Assembly (NCBI GenBank): GCA_003427395.1 | Contig: BFEA01000331.1 | Coordinates: 121,501-148,034 of the forward strand | Direction: 5' to 3' | DNA from: Chara braunii | Lineage: Eukaryota; Streptophyta; Charophyceae; Charales; Characeae | Length of the DNA stretch: 26,534 nt | Part shown: positions 7,736 to 18,050 of the stretch, piece by piece | How the letters are laid out: each line of letters begins with the position of its first letter | Position numbering within the stretch: the stretch's first letter is position 1 | The notes under the pieces: model-generated | Seen by the model: only the letters and a program-made list of their open reading frames with translations | What the model was told of the DNA's origin: nothing | Databases searched by the model: none | Position numbers and translations under genes: made by a program

Positions 7736-8405
7736 CGACTGGAGCCCCTGCAAGACAGGTAGGAGTGCATGCTCTTATCATCACTCCTATCTGTCGGTGC
7801 AGGGTTAAAAAAAATAGGGGAAAAAAAAAAATACAGCAATAAGACCGTGCTTTCTATTCAGGTGAAGACGATGATCTGGTAGCTTGACTCAAAAAAGTAT
7901 CAATCAAGAAACCATGAGATGGGTCCATTGAATCCATCCTCATTGGCTCGAGCACCACTCTGGTTACATTTGACGCAACAATCTAAACTCAATGATATCA
8001 TTCCGAGATCAAGAGGGTTCAGCCAGTTGCATTGAATGCTTCTCTGATATTTTGCAACACTCGTCTGAGTCGGATTTCGATTTTCGGTTAGTACCGAGGT
8101 AAAGACTTGGGTATACAATTTTGCATTGGACTTCTCTCGGTTCTCAACCTTGTTCTATGTTCAGATACTTGGAGAAGCGCATTTGCTGGTTAGCCATATT
8201 TGTCCTCGTCGCTGCTTCAGAATGCTCTTGGTTAGCTCCAATAAAGCCCAAAATTTGAGGCATACCAGCACGAATGCGCACTGAGAAGTGTTCGCCTCTC
8301 AACCCCTTCTCTTGTTTACTGCGCAAACCTCAACCCCTGATCAGGCGTTGCATATCGCTATGGTACCTCAAAGACGGCGATCGTTTAAATGCTACAACCA
8401 CTTGA
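7736..8405. other. No recognisable gene
   Basis: Short frames occur on the minus strand (7900-8118 and 8144-8326) without recognisable domains. There is an A-rich patch at 7807-7831. I see neither an RNA gene nor clear repeats. Confidence 0.4.
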
Positions 8406-8640
8406 ATAGTGCACAGGGTATGACGTAATCCGTTCCGTGTTTTTATACTGCACGGTTGCAGCAGAACACGGCCTGCGTTAGTATACTGCATAGATAGCAG
8501 CAGGGATCGACCCCTGTTCGTAATTACTGCACAGGGAGCAGCAGAGCTCGACCTGACCCCTGTTCGTATACTGCACAGGGGGACTGTCGCTTGACTTCTG
8601 TCTGCTTATTACACAGGTCCCGATCCCTGCTCACTTACGC
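8406..8640. repeat. Degenerate minisatellite, unit about 40 bp, six copies
   Basis: Units begin with variants of TATACTGCACAGG at about 8406, 8444, 8482, 8523, 8567 and 8607 (steps of 38-44 bp). Most contain AGCAGCAG shortly after the start, and several end CCCCTGTTCG. Divergence between units is substantial, so the array is old. Confidence 0.7.
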
Positions 8641-8897
8641 GGCACTTTAGAACCTGCTCCTTCAGGTAAGCAGTTCTCCTTAACAAATGCCTCTTCTTCA
8701 TGTGAACAGCTCCTTGTCATCAGTAATATATCTTGACTTCTTAAGTCACGACTTTGCACTTGTACATTATCCCGGCAGTGACTTCTCGAAATACCACTTA
8801 GAATTATTTGGTCAAGGAGGCTGGCTTCCAACGTCCCAAAACAAAAGAGGAGTCTCCGTCGATAGTCAAGTTCAGATGCTCATTCATCACTAGTTAG
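8641..8897. other. No recognisable gene
   Basis: Mixed-composition spacer between two minisatellites. Short frames on both strands lack recognisable features. Confidence 0.4.
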
Positions 8898-9424
8898 CAG
8901 GAACTCGTTCATAATTGTTTAGAAATCTGCTTGAAATTTCCCAATCAATGGGAGCTCGTTCATGATATTCTCAACTTTCGAGGATTGTTACGAGACCCGC
9001 TTGTGAGACCATGCGCTATTCTGCTGTATCCACAACTTCCTTCATGGAATTTGCTCATAAGTTGGAGGACTCGTCCACAACATCTCGTCTTTCGGGGGGG
9101 GGTTCTGAAATCACTCAGAAGTGAGAGGCTAGCCTGCAATATCCCTAATTGTCTGGGGCATTTCCGAAATTTGTCCAAAAATAAGGGCATACTCACAAAA
9201 GGTCCTCAAAATAGCAGAATCACAAAATCAGCGGCCAGATTGAGTCCCTCTGAAAGGAGGATTCCATCTGGGCGCTCGCTTTGCGATGTTGCCATTTTGA
9301 GGGCCTAGTGTGAGTATACTCTAAGGGACCTATCTCTAATATCCCTGACTATTAGGCATATCATGGAAACTTTATCATTCGGTGGCGAACTGCAATATTT
9401 GTGACCTTCATGGGTATTCAGGTA
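8898..9424. repeat. Degenerate tandem array, unit about 51-63 bp, split by a MITE
   Basis: Poorly conserved units start at about 8901 (gaactcgttcat), 8952 (gagctcgttcat), 9004, 9063 (ggactcgtcc), 9122, 9325 and 9382. Each runs through a pattern like tcgt-cat-atattc-aa-tttc-gg followed by gaaatttg or gaaactt. When the 137-bp MITE plus one TAA is removed, the spacing between the units at 9122 and 9325 falls back to about 63 bp, in step with the rest. Confidence 0.5.
9185..9321. mobile_element. Tourist/Harbinger-like MITE, copy 2 (137 bp)
   Basis: It starts GGGCATACTCACA and ends TGTGAGTATACTC, with perfect TAA duplications at 9182-9184 and 9322-9324. The inner parts match copy 1 at 1658-1810: CCTCAAAAT near the left end, GCGGCCAGATTGAGTCC in the middle, and ATTTTGAGGGCCTAGTGTGAG at the right. 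It is shorter than copy 1 because one block of the AATCGCAAA repeats is missing. The TAA duplication supports Harbinger-type insertion. Confidence 0.85.
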
Positions 9425-10690
9425 GTTTGCTCACCAGTAAGTACTCGCCCGAATTATCCCCCTTTTTTAATTTTTTGGGAAATGCAGAGGAACAGCTTAG
9501 CAGGTAGACTGAAAAGCACAATGTGTGAGGCTTTACTCTCGTGGAGAACACAATGTGCAAAAAACATAACTGCATGCATCCCAAGGACGCCACAGCATCG
9601 CCTTTCTGCCTCGTCCACTCAGGTGACACCCCCATCCTGGTCCAACTTCGTCGCCCGCTATGCCCATGATCAGCAAGTCCACTCTGATCACATCTTAGGA
9701 AAACTACCTGTTACGCTCCTGCGCCTATTTCATTGCGACCATATTCATCCAAAATTCATCTCAATCCCCAAGGCAGAGGCAGTTCCCCCATGAGAATATC
9801 CGCCCACATCTCAACGTCTCCGGGATCTATAACTCTTTTTTTTTTTTTTTTCCTTAATTAATCAGAACCTCTTGGTTATGGTTCCTGCCATTCTGGGGAG
9901 CGACATTCCGGTTCCTGTTCCCCCGGCAAGTCAATGAAAAGTACAAGGTTGAGAGCCCGGAGTGGACGACATTGATTACTTCCAGTAGGGAGGATGTACC
10001 ACCGCTCACCCCTACCTAAGTTAGCCTATTGTAGCTACTCTTTGGTGTGTGTTTGCAGTATTTAGTAGAGCTTTGTATGCCTATTTCGTCACTCATTGCT
10101 CCTCTCAGCTGTATAGCTGTCAGTTTTGCACGTGTGTCTAGAGCAAGCTGTGACTGATGGTCCCTGTTGGTTTCGCTAACCCCCCAGAACTTTGGGGTTT
10201 CCTTTTCCAGGAATGTCTGCTGTCTAGGACTGTATGTGCTTCTAACTTTTGGTGCCCTTAAACCTGTCCTCTTATCCTGGGTCTGCCTATTTCCGTCTTT
10301 TTAAGTATGTTGCTGTGTCTTTTCGGTCTAAACCCCCGAACCCTCCGAAGTGTCTTCCTCTGGGTTTCTCTTGTCGTCTAGCTTTTACTCTGCGGGTTTG
10401 ATTGAAATTAGGCTCTTCCTTCACTCTTGTCTGCTATGGGGCTGTCTGGTTTACCTGGCTAGCTAGGGTTGTGCCAGTGTCCTCAACTGTTTTCTGATTG
10501 TTTATCAACTTTATCTGTAAGCTATTATTCCCTGTCTTTCGTATCCTGTGCTGGCTAGTTAGAGCTGGGAAAGGGTAACCTCTTCTTCCTCTATAATGTT
10601 GAGGGCATTACATGTGTTTTCTTGGGCAAGCTGGGAGGCCTCCCATAATGTGAATACGATTTCCTTCCCTTTTATTTTTCCTATTGCAAG
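9425..10690. other. No recognisable gene; possible LTR start near 9994
   Basis: A frame at 9401-9793 is open for 130 codons but matches nothing I recognise. A T run lies at about 9837-9852. At 9984-9993 the purine-rich AGTAGGGAGGA is followed by TGTACCACCGCTC, which resembles a polypurine tract plus LTR start, but no integrase or chromodomain coding precedes it. From there to 10,690 the DNA is T-rich and featureless apart from a short hairpin AACCCC..GGGGTT near 10,180. Confidence 0.35.
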
Positions 10691-10699
10691 GAATATGAA

Positions 10700-11768
10700 T
10701 GTAAACGATATACAGAAAACCAAGTTGCGAAATCACACAGATGTCCAAGTAGTCGTGTACAAGCAGAGAGCACAATTGCACCGAGAATCCATCCAAATAG
10801 AGCAATACAATGAAGTAATGAGCCAATGTTCAAGCCCTCAGGCCACACCAACAAAGTATCCAAAGTCGCTCCTCTCTGTCTGGGGCCCAGCGCCCAGCCT
10901 ACTCTACTCTACTATCCTACCTACAGCTGTGTTCATGCAACAGGCTCACTTCGACTCTCGAAGACCAATGTATATGATGTCAACACCATAGCCGATCTCT
11001 CTTCATGCACCAGGTACGTATCTCGTCACCGTCATCAGACCTTGATAACCCACACTCGCCTCCTTCCCTGAAGACCACCAGATCGCTCACATTACCTCCT
11101 AGCGCCCAGCAGCCCGGCTATGGCTGCCAGCGCACCGCTTCCCTGCAGCGCCCCACTTCACCTCTACACGCCCCGCCAGCGCCCTTGGCCGCAGCGTAGC
11201 AGCGTGTCCACATTGCCTATGCGGGCCAGAATGCCTGGCCTGGGCGGCCTCAGTTCCTATATGGAAGTGGCAGCCTCCTGGATGCTGCGTGTGGCCTGGC
11301 TGGAAGGTTCCAGTAGCTTCCGGTTGGGACTCAGTCCCTGCGCCCAGGCCCAAGACTACAGTTGAGGGCCTGGGCCCTTTTCAGTTGGGCACGGCCTGAG
11401 TCTCCGGACTTGGGCCGTTTGCTGCATTCGTGCAGGGCCTCGGGGTAGGTGCGTCGACAGTACTGCTTTTGCATAGGCTGGTGGTCGCTTCATGAGGTAT
11501 CGGCCCTGCTTTGTGTGTATGTGCCCAGGCACAACTGCCAAGGTCTGGGCCAACCATACGACGCAGCTTAGTGTGGCTCACCCGTCCACTCAACCAACTG
11601 GTGTGCTGCGAGAGCCTGAATACCCATATATGAAAGTCTCGAATTTTGGCCTCTGATGAATATTCAGGCCCGCCTTCACTTAGGGCGGGCACTCAGCTTG
11701 CTGGGGGGGTTTGCCCAGAACATGTGATGTCTGATAGGGCACCGTGAGGGCTCGTTCCTCGCATTCCA
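10700..11768 (-). mobile_element. 3' LTR of the minus-strand Ty3/gypsy element
   Basis: On the minus strand the repeat begins TGGAATGCGAGG at 11,768, directly after the polypurine tract AAGGGGGA that follows the end of pol. The same sequence, diverged, recurs at 1-920. The lower boundary is set only by the extent of that similarity and could lie further left. Frames inside are GC-rich and not conserved. Whether the copy at 1-920 comes from another element of the family cannot be settled from the window. Confidence 0.65.
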
Positions 11769-11776
11769 TCCCCCTT
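11769..11776 (-). other. Polypurine tract
   Basis: AAGGGGGA on the minus strand, placed between the end of the pol frame (11,802) and the TG that opens the LTR. This is where plus-strand DNA synthesis is primed in LTR retroelements. Confidence 0.6.
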
Positions 11777-11801
11777 AGCTTCGAAAGTCTGCTGAGATGC
11801 T

Positions 11802-14540
11802 TCATGCTGGTGCCCTCCCCTTCAGTTTCTTCTCATACTCGGCCACGATCCGAGGAGCTGTCTTGACTAGCTCCTCCCACGTAAACCATCGATCTTCCTT
11901 AGGATCCGTATGATGCCTGAACCGTACTCTATACTCCCTTGCAGGTTTAGGTGGTCTACCCCTGCCAGCTGGCTTGGGAACAGGCAAGTCTATGTGCTCC
12001 AGGATATCGTCGACGTTCACGTGGCCATCCATGGTTGGGGGCAGCATAGATCTCCGTGATGGAAACTGTGCTGTCTCAGCGAAAGGTGCAAGCTTGGAGG
12101 CATGAAAAACAGGGTAGGTGCGTAGGTGACCAGGGATACGAATGACGTATGAGGGACCATCCAAATCATTACCCACAATGTCTAAGACTTCCCAGGGACC
12201 GAAATACTGAGGCATTAGTTTTCTAGAGATGCCAAACTCCTGTCCCAACTCACTAGCCTTGACCCAAACACGTTCCCCTACCTGAAATGTGGACTATCGG
12301 CGATGCTTGTTCTCAGAAGCAATCATTGTTTCCTGAGGTTTCTTAATGTGTTCGACAGTTTGCTGCAACAATTTCTCATATTGGACACCAAATTCAATGG
12401 TTACTGGAGTTGCAGCAGTTCAGTTTTCAGGCAGGGGAAAGTCTAGAGCAGATCTAGGCTTCCATCCCACATGCAGTTGATTAGGACTGACGCCGGTAGT
12501 GCTGTGTACAACATTGTTGTACAGACTGGCGATGAGAGGTAGTTTCTCATCCCAGTCATCCTGGTTGGGCTTGATGTAATGCCTCAGCAGATGTTGCACC
12601 ACACGGTTCATCTGTTTAGCCTGCCCATTTGCTTCAGGATGATTCCCAAAAGTCATCTGAAGCTGGCTGCCCATTTGTTCAGTGGCCCTTTTCCACATCT
12701 CACTAGTAAACCGGATATCTCTATCACTAACAATGGTCTTTGGTAGTCCAAAGTCACGCACCCAGTTGTCCATGAACAACNNNNNNNNNNNNNNNNNNNN
12801 NNNNNNNNNNNNNNNNNNNNNNNNNNNNNNNNNNNNNNNNNNNNNNNNNNNNNNNNNNNNNNNNNNNNNNNNNNNNNNNNNNNNNNNNNNNNNNNNNNNN
12901 NNNNNNNNNNNNNNNNNNNNNNNNNNNNNNNNNNNNNNNNNNNNNNNNNNNNNNNNNNNNNNNNNNNNNNNNNNNNNNNNNNNNNNNNNNNNNNNNNNNN
13001 NNNNNNNNNNNNNNNNNNNNNNNNNNNNNNNNNNNNNNNNNNNNNNNNNNNNNNNNNNNNNNNNNNNNNNNNNNNNNNNNNNNNNNNNNNNNNNNNNNNN
13101 NNNNNNNNNNNNNNNNNNNNNNNNNNNNNNNNNNNNNNNNNNNNNNNNNNNNNNNNNNNNNNNNNNNNNNNNNNNNNNNNNNNNNNNNNNNNNNNNNNNN
13201 NNNNNNNNNNNNNNNNNNNNNNNNNNNNNNNNNNNNNNNNNNNNNNNNNNNNNNNNNNNNNNNNNNNNNNNNNNNNNNNNNNNNNNNNNNNNNNNNNNNN
13301 NNNNNNNNNNNNNNNNNNNNNNNNNNNNNNNNNNNNNNNNNNNNNNNNNNNNNNNNNNNNNNNNNNNNNNNNNNNNNNNNNNNNNNNNNNNNNNNNNNNN
13401 NNNNNNNNNNNNNNNNNNNNNNNNNNNNNNNNNNNNNNNNGTAAACCGGATATCTCTATCACTAACAATGGTCTTTGGTAGTCCAAAGTCACGCACCCAG
13501 TTGTCCATGAACAACTTAATGACGTGCTCAGTCCTGGCAGTCTCTGGCATGGCAATTAGTCTAGCATACTTGGTGAACCTATCTACTATGAGGAAGATAT
13601 GCCTTTTGCCATTCTTGCTGGTCACCAGTGTATCCATGAAATCCATGGAAACACTCTGTCCCGGACCAGCAGGAATGGGTAGAGGCTTCAATAACNCAAG
13701 CGGGGCTTGAGTCCGCGGCTTGTCCCGCTGACAGACTTGGCAAGTTTGTACGTAAGTCTTTGCGTCATCTAGCATGTTAGGCCACCAAAAGCGTTGTGCT
13801 AAGCTAGTAGAAGTCTTCTTGTAGCCGATATGACCTGTCGCGTCATGGCACTCTCCTAAAAATAAACTACGCAAAATCTCCCTAGATGGAACTTCTAGTC
13901 TCTTGAATCCTGCCTTTTCAAGAAAGAGCAACCCATCCACCATCACAAACTCATCAGATGTGGCCTTGTCCTGGGCCTTGAGTTTGTGAATGATGTCCAT
14001 TGTGACAGGGTCTTCCTTGTAGGCCTCCACCAAAGATTGAGTTACATTGTCAAATAAGCCAAATTCAGTAATCAGCGCACCCAGGTAGTCTGCCCTACGC
14101 GACAACGCATCGGCAACCTTGTTGTAGTCTCCTTTCACATAGTCTAGCTTGAAGTCATACCGATCTATGACTTCAATCCAGCGTTTGAGTGCATTTGAGA
14201 GAACAGGTTGTGTCTTGATCCACTTGAGAGTCTGATGGCCAGTCCTCAAATAGAAGAACCGTCCCAACAGATAGTGTCTCCAGTGGACAAGTGGCTTGTA
14301 GAGGGCGTAGAGTTCCCTTTCGTAGGTGGATTTTGCCAACTTCTTCGATGGCATTTTCTTGCTCGTATACTCGACCGGTCTCAACTGTTTCCCTTCCTGC
14401 TGAGCCAGCACTGCGCCAATGTCGTATTGGCTTGCGTCAGTGGTTAGAACAAACGGCCTTTGCGGGTCGGGTACCATAAAATGCGTAAGTGCATGCTTCA
14501 AACGCTCGAAAGCTGCCTCACACTCGTCGGTCCAGTCCAA
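11802..14540 (-). pseudogene. Ty3/gypsy pol, RNase H - integrase - chromodomain-like C terminus
   Basis: One frame runs from 14,540 to 11,802, broken only by TGA at 12,420-12,422 and TAG at 12,294-12,296. In order it shows RNase H (LTTDASQYDIGAVLAQQEG, YERELYAL), the integrase HHCC zinc finger (ECHDATGHIG, CQVCQRDK), the catalytic core (MDFMD, VSDRDIRF, NHPEANGQ), the GPY/F-type motif YFGPWEVLDIVG and a C-terminal chromodomain-like segment (YRVRFRHHTDPKEDRWFTWEELV). The element cannot be active. The RNase H Asp of the usual TDH motif is Gly (codon 14,238-14,240), and the catalytic Glu of the integrase, expected after GQA, is Lys (codon 12,615-12,617). An N gap and one ambiguous base (13,696) fall inside. 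Both stops fit single C-to-T changes from CGA and CAG. Confidence 0.9.
12781..13440. other. Assembly gap of 660 N with identical 75-bp flanks
   Basis: The 75 bases before the gap (12,706-12,780) and after it (13,441-13,515) are identical, and both encode the same integrase stretch around VSDRDIRF. Removing 735 bases (660 N plus one copy) leaves the integrase frame continuous and of normal length. The gap is therefore almost certainly an unmerged contig overlap, not missing sequence. Confidence 0.9.
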
Positions 14541-14616
14541 GTCGAGTTAGATCAGTCAAGGGAGATGTGATCGTGCTATAGTTCTTTACGAAGTTGCGGT
14601 AATAACCACGCATTCC

Positions 14617-15483
14617 CTATAATGATCTAACCTCAGTTAAGGCGGGGGTCGTGGCCAGTCACGCATGCGCCACCTTTGCATTTTCGGGCCTAATCCCATC
14701 CGCGGATACTTCATGACCCAAGTACAAGATTCGAGTGCGTCCAAACTTGCATTTCTCTGCTTGTATCTTATACTTCTGTTGTCGAAGGAGTGAAAGTATC
14801 TTGTCTACATGCTGAGCATGCTCCTCGACAATCTTACTAAAGATAAGTATGTCATCGAGGTACACGACGACAAACTTAAAAGTAGTCATGGATGATCCTA
14901 TCATGGTGTGCTGGAATGTACCTGGTGCATTGCAAAGGCCAAAGGGCATCACCACAAACTCGTATAGACCGTACCTGGTCTGGAATGCGGTTTTGTGCTG
15001 GTCCTCTGGTCATATGGTAATCTGATGGTAGCCGGATTTTAAATCTATCTTTGTATAATACTTACATCCCTGCACCCTATCCAATAGGTCGTCGATGCAT
15101 GGTAGAGTCTCTGCGTTCTTAACGGTGATGGCATCGAGGCCTCTATAATTAATGCACATCCTTAGTGTTCCCCCTTTCTTTGGAGCAAATCAAATTGGTA
15201 AGCCAAAGGGGGAGGTGCTAGGCCGAATCCAACCCTTCTCTGTGAGCTCTTTCAGTTGTCGCGGAAGCTCGTCCTACTCAGTCGGAGCCATGCTATAGAT
15301 TCTCCATTTAGGTGTCTTGCTACCTGGGATGATCTCTATGGCATGGACAACCTCCCTGTCTACGACCCCTGTAGGCTCCTCAAACAGATCAGGGTATGTA
15401 GCGACGATGGTCTCTATCTCTGGGGGTGTTTTAACGGCCTCCCCTTTCTCAGAGACATAGACTAGGCAGGTGCGTATAAGCAC
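14617..15483 (-). pseudogene. Ty3/gypsy reverse transcriptase, nonsense-riddled
   Basis: A single frame contains the pre-RT segment YPDLFEEPTGVVDREVVHAI, then the RT blocks KIDLKSGYHQ, VVMPFGLCNAPGTFQ, the catalytic FVVVYLDDILIFS (YLDD at 14,851-14,862), and YLGHEVSADG. It is interrupted by TAG at 15,274, TGA at 15,190, TGA at 15,010, TGA at 14,659 and TAG at 14,617, all in the same frame. A single-base frameshift then separates it from the RNase H frame starting at 14,540. The TGA at 15,010 stands where Arg (CGA) is usual before PED, and the TGA at 14,659 where an Arg-containing linker is usual. The catalytic aspartates are intact, but no full product could be made. Confidence 0.9.
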
Positions 15484-16109
15484 CCATAGGAGTCAATTAA
15501 CCTTCTAGCTTTGTACTTTGCCAATCTAACGGTCCTCCCATTAGGCAACTCCTGCTTTAGCACCTTCTTGTCCCAGTCAAACTGGGGCAGTACATGCCCA
15601 ACAACATGTCGAAAGGGAAATCGTCGCTCACCAGGAATGATATTCTATGATTTAATTCTCCTCCTTGGTAGGAGAAAGTGCAGACCACGACCTTCACGTT
15701 GTGCTCCACCATCATACACTCTTTGTTGGCCAAGATGCTACCGGTTTACTAAGGCGCTGCACCCAGTCTTTTAGGCGCAGTCGCGACTTATGAAGTTTCG
15801 TGTGGAGCCAATGTCTACGAAGGCACCGCACTTGCGGCCACCCACACCAACTTCCACAATGAAATGCTCCCCTCTAGGACCTCTACTTAGTGCCACCCAG
15901 GACTCACGAGGGTCCCTTGCCGACCACTCACCTTGAAGGTTCAGACACATCCAACGTACAATATAGTTGGGTTCGGATGCGTCTGCGGGGTGACTAAGGA
16001 GTCAATAGCTTCGGCCAACTCTTGAAACGGGGAGGGTACATCACCCGCTTCAACGAGAGTAGAAGCAGCTACAACTTCTACTGGCCCTAAGTGTTTCCCG
16101 AGCTGGAGC
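15484..16109 (-). pseudogene. Degraded protease region of the minus-strand element
   Basis: On the minus strand, 15,781-15,839 encodes KCGAFVDIGSTRNFISRDC, an aspartic protease active-site block of the retroviral type. The D-T/S-G triad reads D-I-G (15,804-15,815), which would abolish catalysis unless it is a sequencing error. The rest of the interval has no long open frame, consistent with several frameshifts between gag and RT. Confidence 0.6.
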
Positions 16110-16322
16110 TCATAGAGGCCCCAAACTGAGAAGAAGGATACCCACCTTAGGCGGGATCTTCAGCGGTTGATGGCCGTACTTGTCGCAATTTATGCAAGCT
16201 CCACGCTGCCAACGGTCCCGCCACACTTCTTGATCCAAGCCTGCTCTAACCCAAGCAGCTATTTTGTTTGAGTTGTCTCTAATCTGACCCTGACCCTCAA
16301 GCGGTTTGCAGAGACTGAGCAC
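16110..16322 (-). pseudogene. Gag C-terminal remnant with a defective zinc knuckle
   Basis: The minus-strand frame reads KPLEGQGQIRDNSNKIAAWV, then a Trp/Arg-rich linker and ACINCDKYGHQPLKI. The last part is a CCHC zinc knuckle (C-x2-C-x4-H-x4-C) whose final Cys is replaced by Ile. It lies in the correct order upstream of the protease. The rest of gag and the 5' LTR are absent: within 150 bp the plus-strand element begins, so this element is truncated at its 5' end. Confidence 0.7.
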
Positions 16323-16470
16323 TCACTTGCTCAGACTAACCAACTTTCTCTCTCGAGGCAGGTGGCAACAATTGAGTGAGTACTGCAAAAAAAACTCAAT
16401 TCCTGTTACTTCCTGTTCTGTCTTCTGATTGATTGTTTTATTTTATTTATCTGAATTGTGGGAAAACAAA

Positions 16471-18050
16471 ATGTATGGGGCAGAGAAGGGTGAAGCTTGT
16501 GAGGAGAAGCCTCGGATTCCTCTTGACCCTTTAGAGGCTGAATTGCGTGATGAGGAGAAGCTCCGCCAACAGGCATAGACAGTTGAGGCTCTAAAGGCAG
16601 AGTTGAAGAGAAAGGAGGAAGTTGCCAAGAAGGAGACTAGGAAGCGGGAACTGGCAACTGATATGGAGGAGGTCAGGGTGAGTGGCAGTTCCAGTCAGTA
16701 CAATAAGGACATTGTTGAGTTCGTCCTATGCAGAATGAAATTCATCAGTCCTATTTTACTATATGGGATGCCAGGATCACCAGTCTGGAGGAGAGTATGA
16801 TAGAGCATACAAGGGAGTTAAAAGATATCTCCTCCAAACTTTATCGTCTCTTTGTTCATCTGCAGATCCCACCTACTCAGACTGTCCCTCCATCTCTTGG
16901 GCCCTCTCAAGCAGGCCCTCGACAACTCCACAATCCAGACCTACATCCCCTCCCTCTACACCCAAGTCAACAACACCTTCTCAACCCTCAAGTCCATTTG
17001 ATATGCATCGGCCCAAGCTGACCCCTCCACCCATGTTCTCTGGTGAGGACCCAAAGTTGGATGTTGCAGATTGGGTCACTGCACAACGAACCTACCTGAG
17101 TGGGTTCAAATGTGACGAGGATGTGAAGGTGAGTGCCATCCTGGCTCGACTGGAGAGGACTGCACTGAAACGGTGCACCTCCACCTCCAGCAAGCAGGGG
17201 ATGGAGATGGCTGACTGGGCGCAGAGGCTGGGGGTGGCTGGTTTTTTGTAGGCTCTGCAGGATAGGTTTGCAGACAAGTAGCAGGCCAGGAAAGGAACTG
17301 ATAAAATCCTGCGCCTGGGCCAAAATAAATTTGATGGGTCCTTATCCAAACTCTATTCTACCTTTGAGAGTTTGACATCAACTCTTGGGTTAGAGATGAG
17401 TGAGCAGGATCTGCTCATTCATTTCTTGAGAGCAGCACCTGAGCAGTACCAGCTTGCTCTTTTCGCTCAGGGCCACAAGGACTGGCGGTCCTTTGGCAGA
17501 GCAGCGCTGGACTTGGAGTCCAAACTCCATGTTTAGGAAGCACCTTCCGAAGGAAGGAAGGAACCCTCCTCAAAGGGGCATAGAAGGAGGAAGGGTGCCC
17601 TATTTGCTGCAGCCTCAAGTTCTGATGATGATGCAACATCCCATGGTGGGACCCCTCCATCTGGGACTGCTACTTCATTTGTTGCAGATCCAACCGTTCT
17701 TGCCCTGGTTGATGCTTTGATGGGCATGGCGAGGGGTAAAGCCCCAACCCAGAAAGCATCAACCAGCAGCAAGGGGAAAGGTAAGGGACATGCCTCTTCC
17801 GCTGGTGCCCAAAGAGTCCCTTTACCACGAGACGTCCGCTGGCCAGCCGACCCCCCTTAATCCTTCCACCTTTCCCGGGCATGCACTCAGGATCCAGGAG
17901 GGGGTTTGGAGGAAGAGGAAGGACAGGGGTGTTTGCCTAAGATGCGAGGGGGACCACTTCCTATGCCTAAGATGCGAGGGGGACCACTTCCTAAAAGACT
18001 TTCTAGCATGCCTCGCAGGTCTACAGGCAGCTCTTGTTAAAAAAAACTAG
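16471..18050 (+). pseudogene. Ty3/gypsy gag of the plus-strand element
   Basis: The start is ATG at 16,471, after an A-rich leader. The N terminus is a Glu/Lys-rich coiled coil (ELKRKEEVAKKETRKRELA). The middle contains the capsid-like core (FSGEDPKLDVADWVTAQRTY, GTDKILRLGQ, LLIHFLRAAPEQYQLALF), then a Ser/Lys-rich linker and a zinc knuckle. The frame changes at about 16,720, 16,880 and 17,860. In-frame stops are TAG at 16,576, 17,249, 17,279 and 17,534, several at places where Gln would be natural. The zinc knuckle CLRCEGDHFLKD lacks its last Cys, and its first ten codons are duplicated in tandem. Gag normally forms the particle that packages element RNA, and this copy cannot. Confidence 0.85.
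17934..17993 (+). repeat. Perfect 30-bp tandem duplication in the gag zinc knuckle
   Basis: A 30-bp unit (17,934-17,963) is repeated exactly at 17,964-17,993 and encodes CLRCEGDHFL twice. The length is a multiple of three, so the frame is kept, giving two incomplete knuckles. Exact identity suggests a recent slip, or an assembly stutter. Confidence 0.95.

Noticed and set aside
7900-8326. Minus-strand frames of 60-72 codons
   Set aside because: There are no recognisable domains, splice context or repeats; they are within the range expected by chance.
9984-10010. Polypurine tract plus LTR start of a further retroelement
   Set aside because: Only the purine tract and a TGTACC are present; no pol coding precedes it and no partner LTR was found.
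12682-13710. Plus-strand frame spanning the N gap
   Set aside because: It is antisense to the integrase and is open only because N codons were read through.
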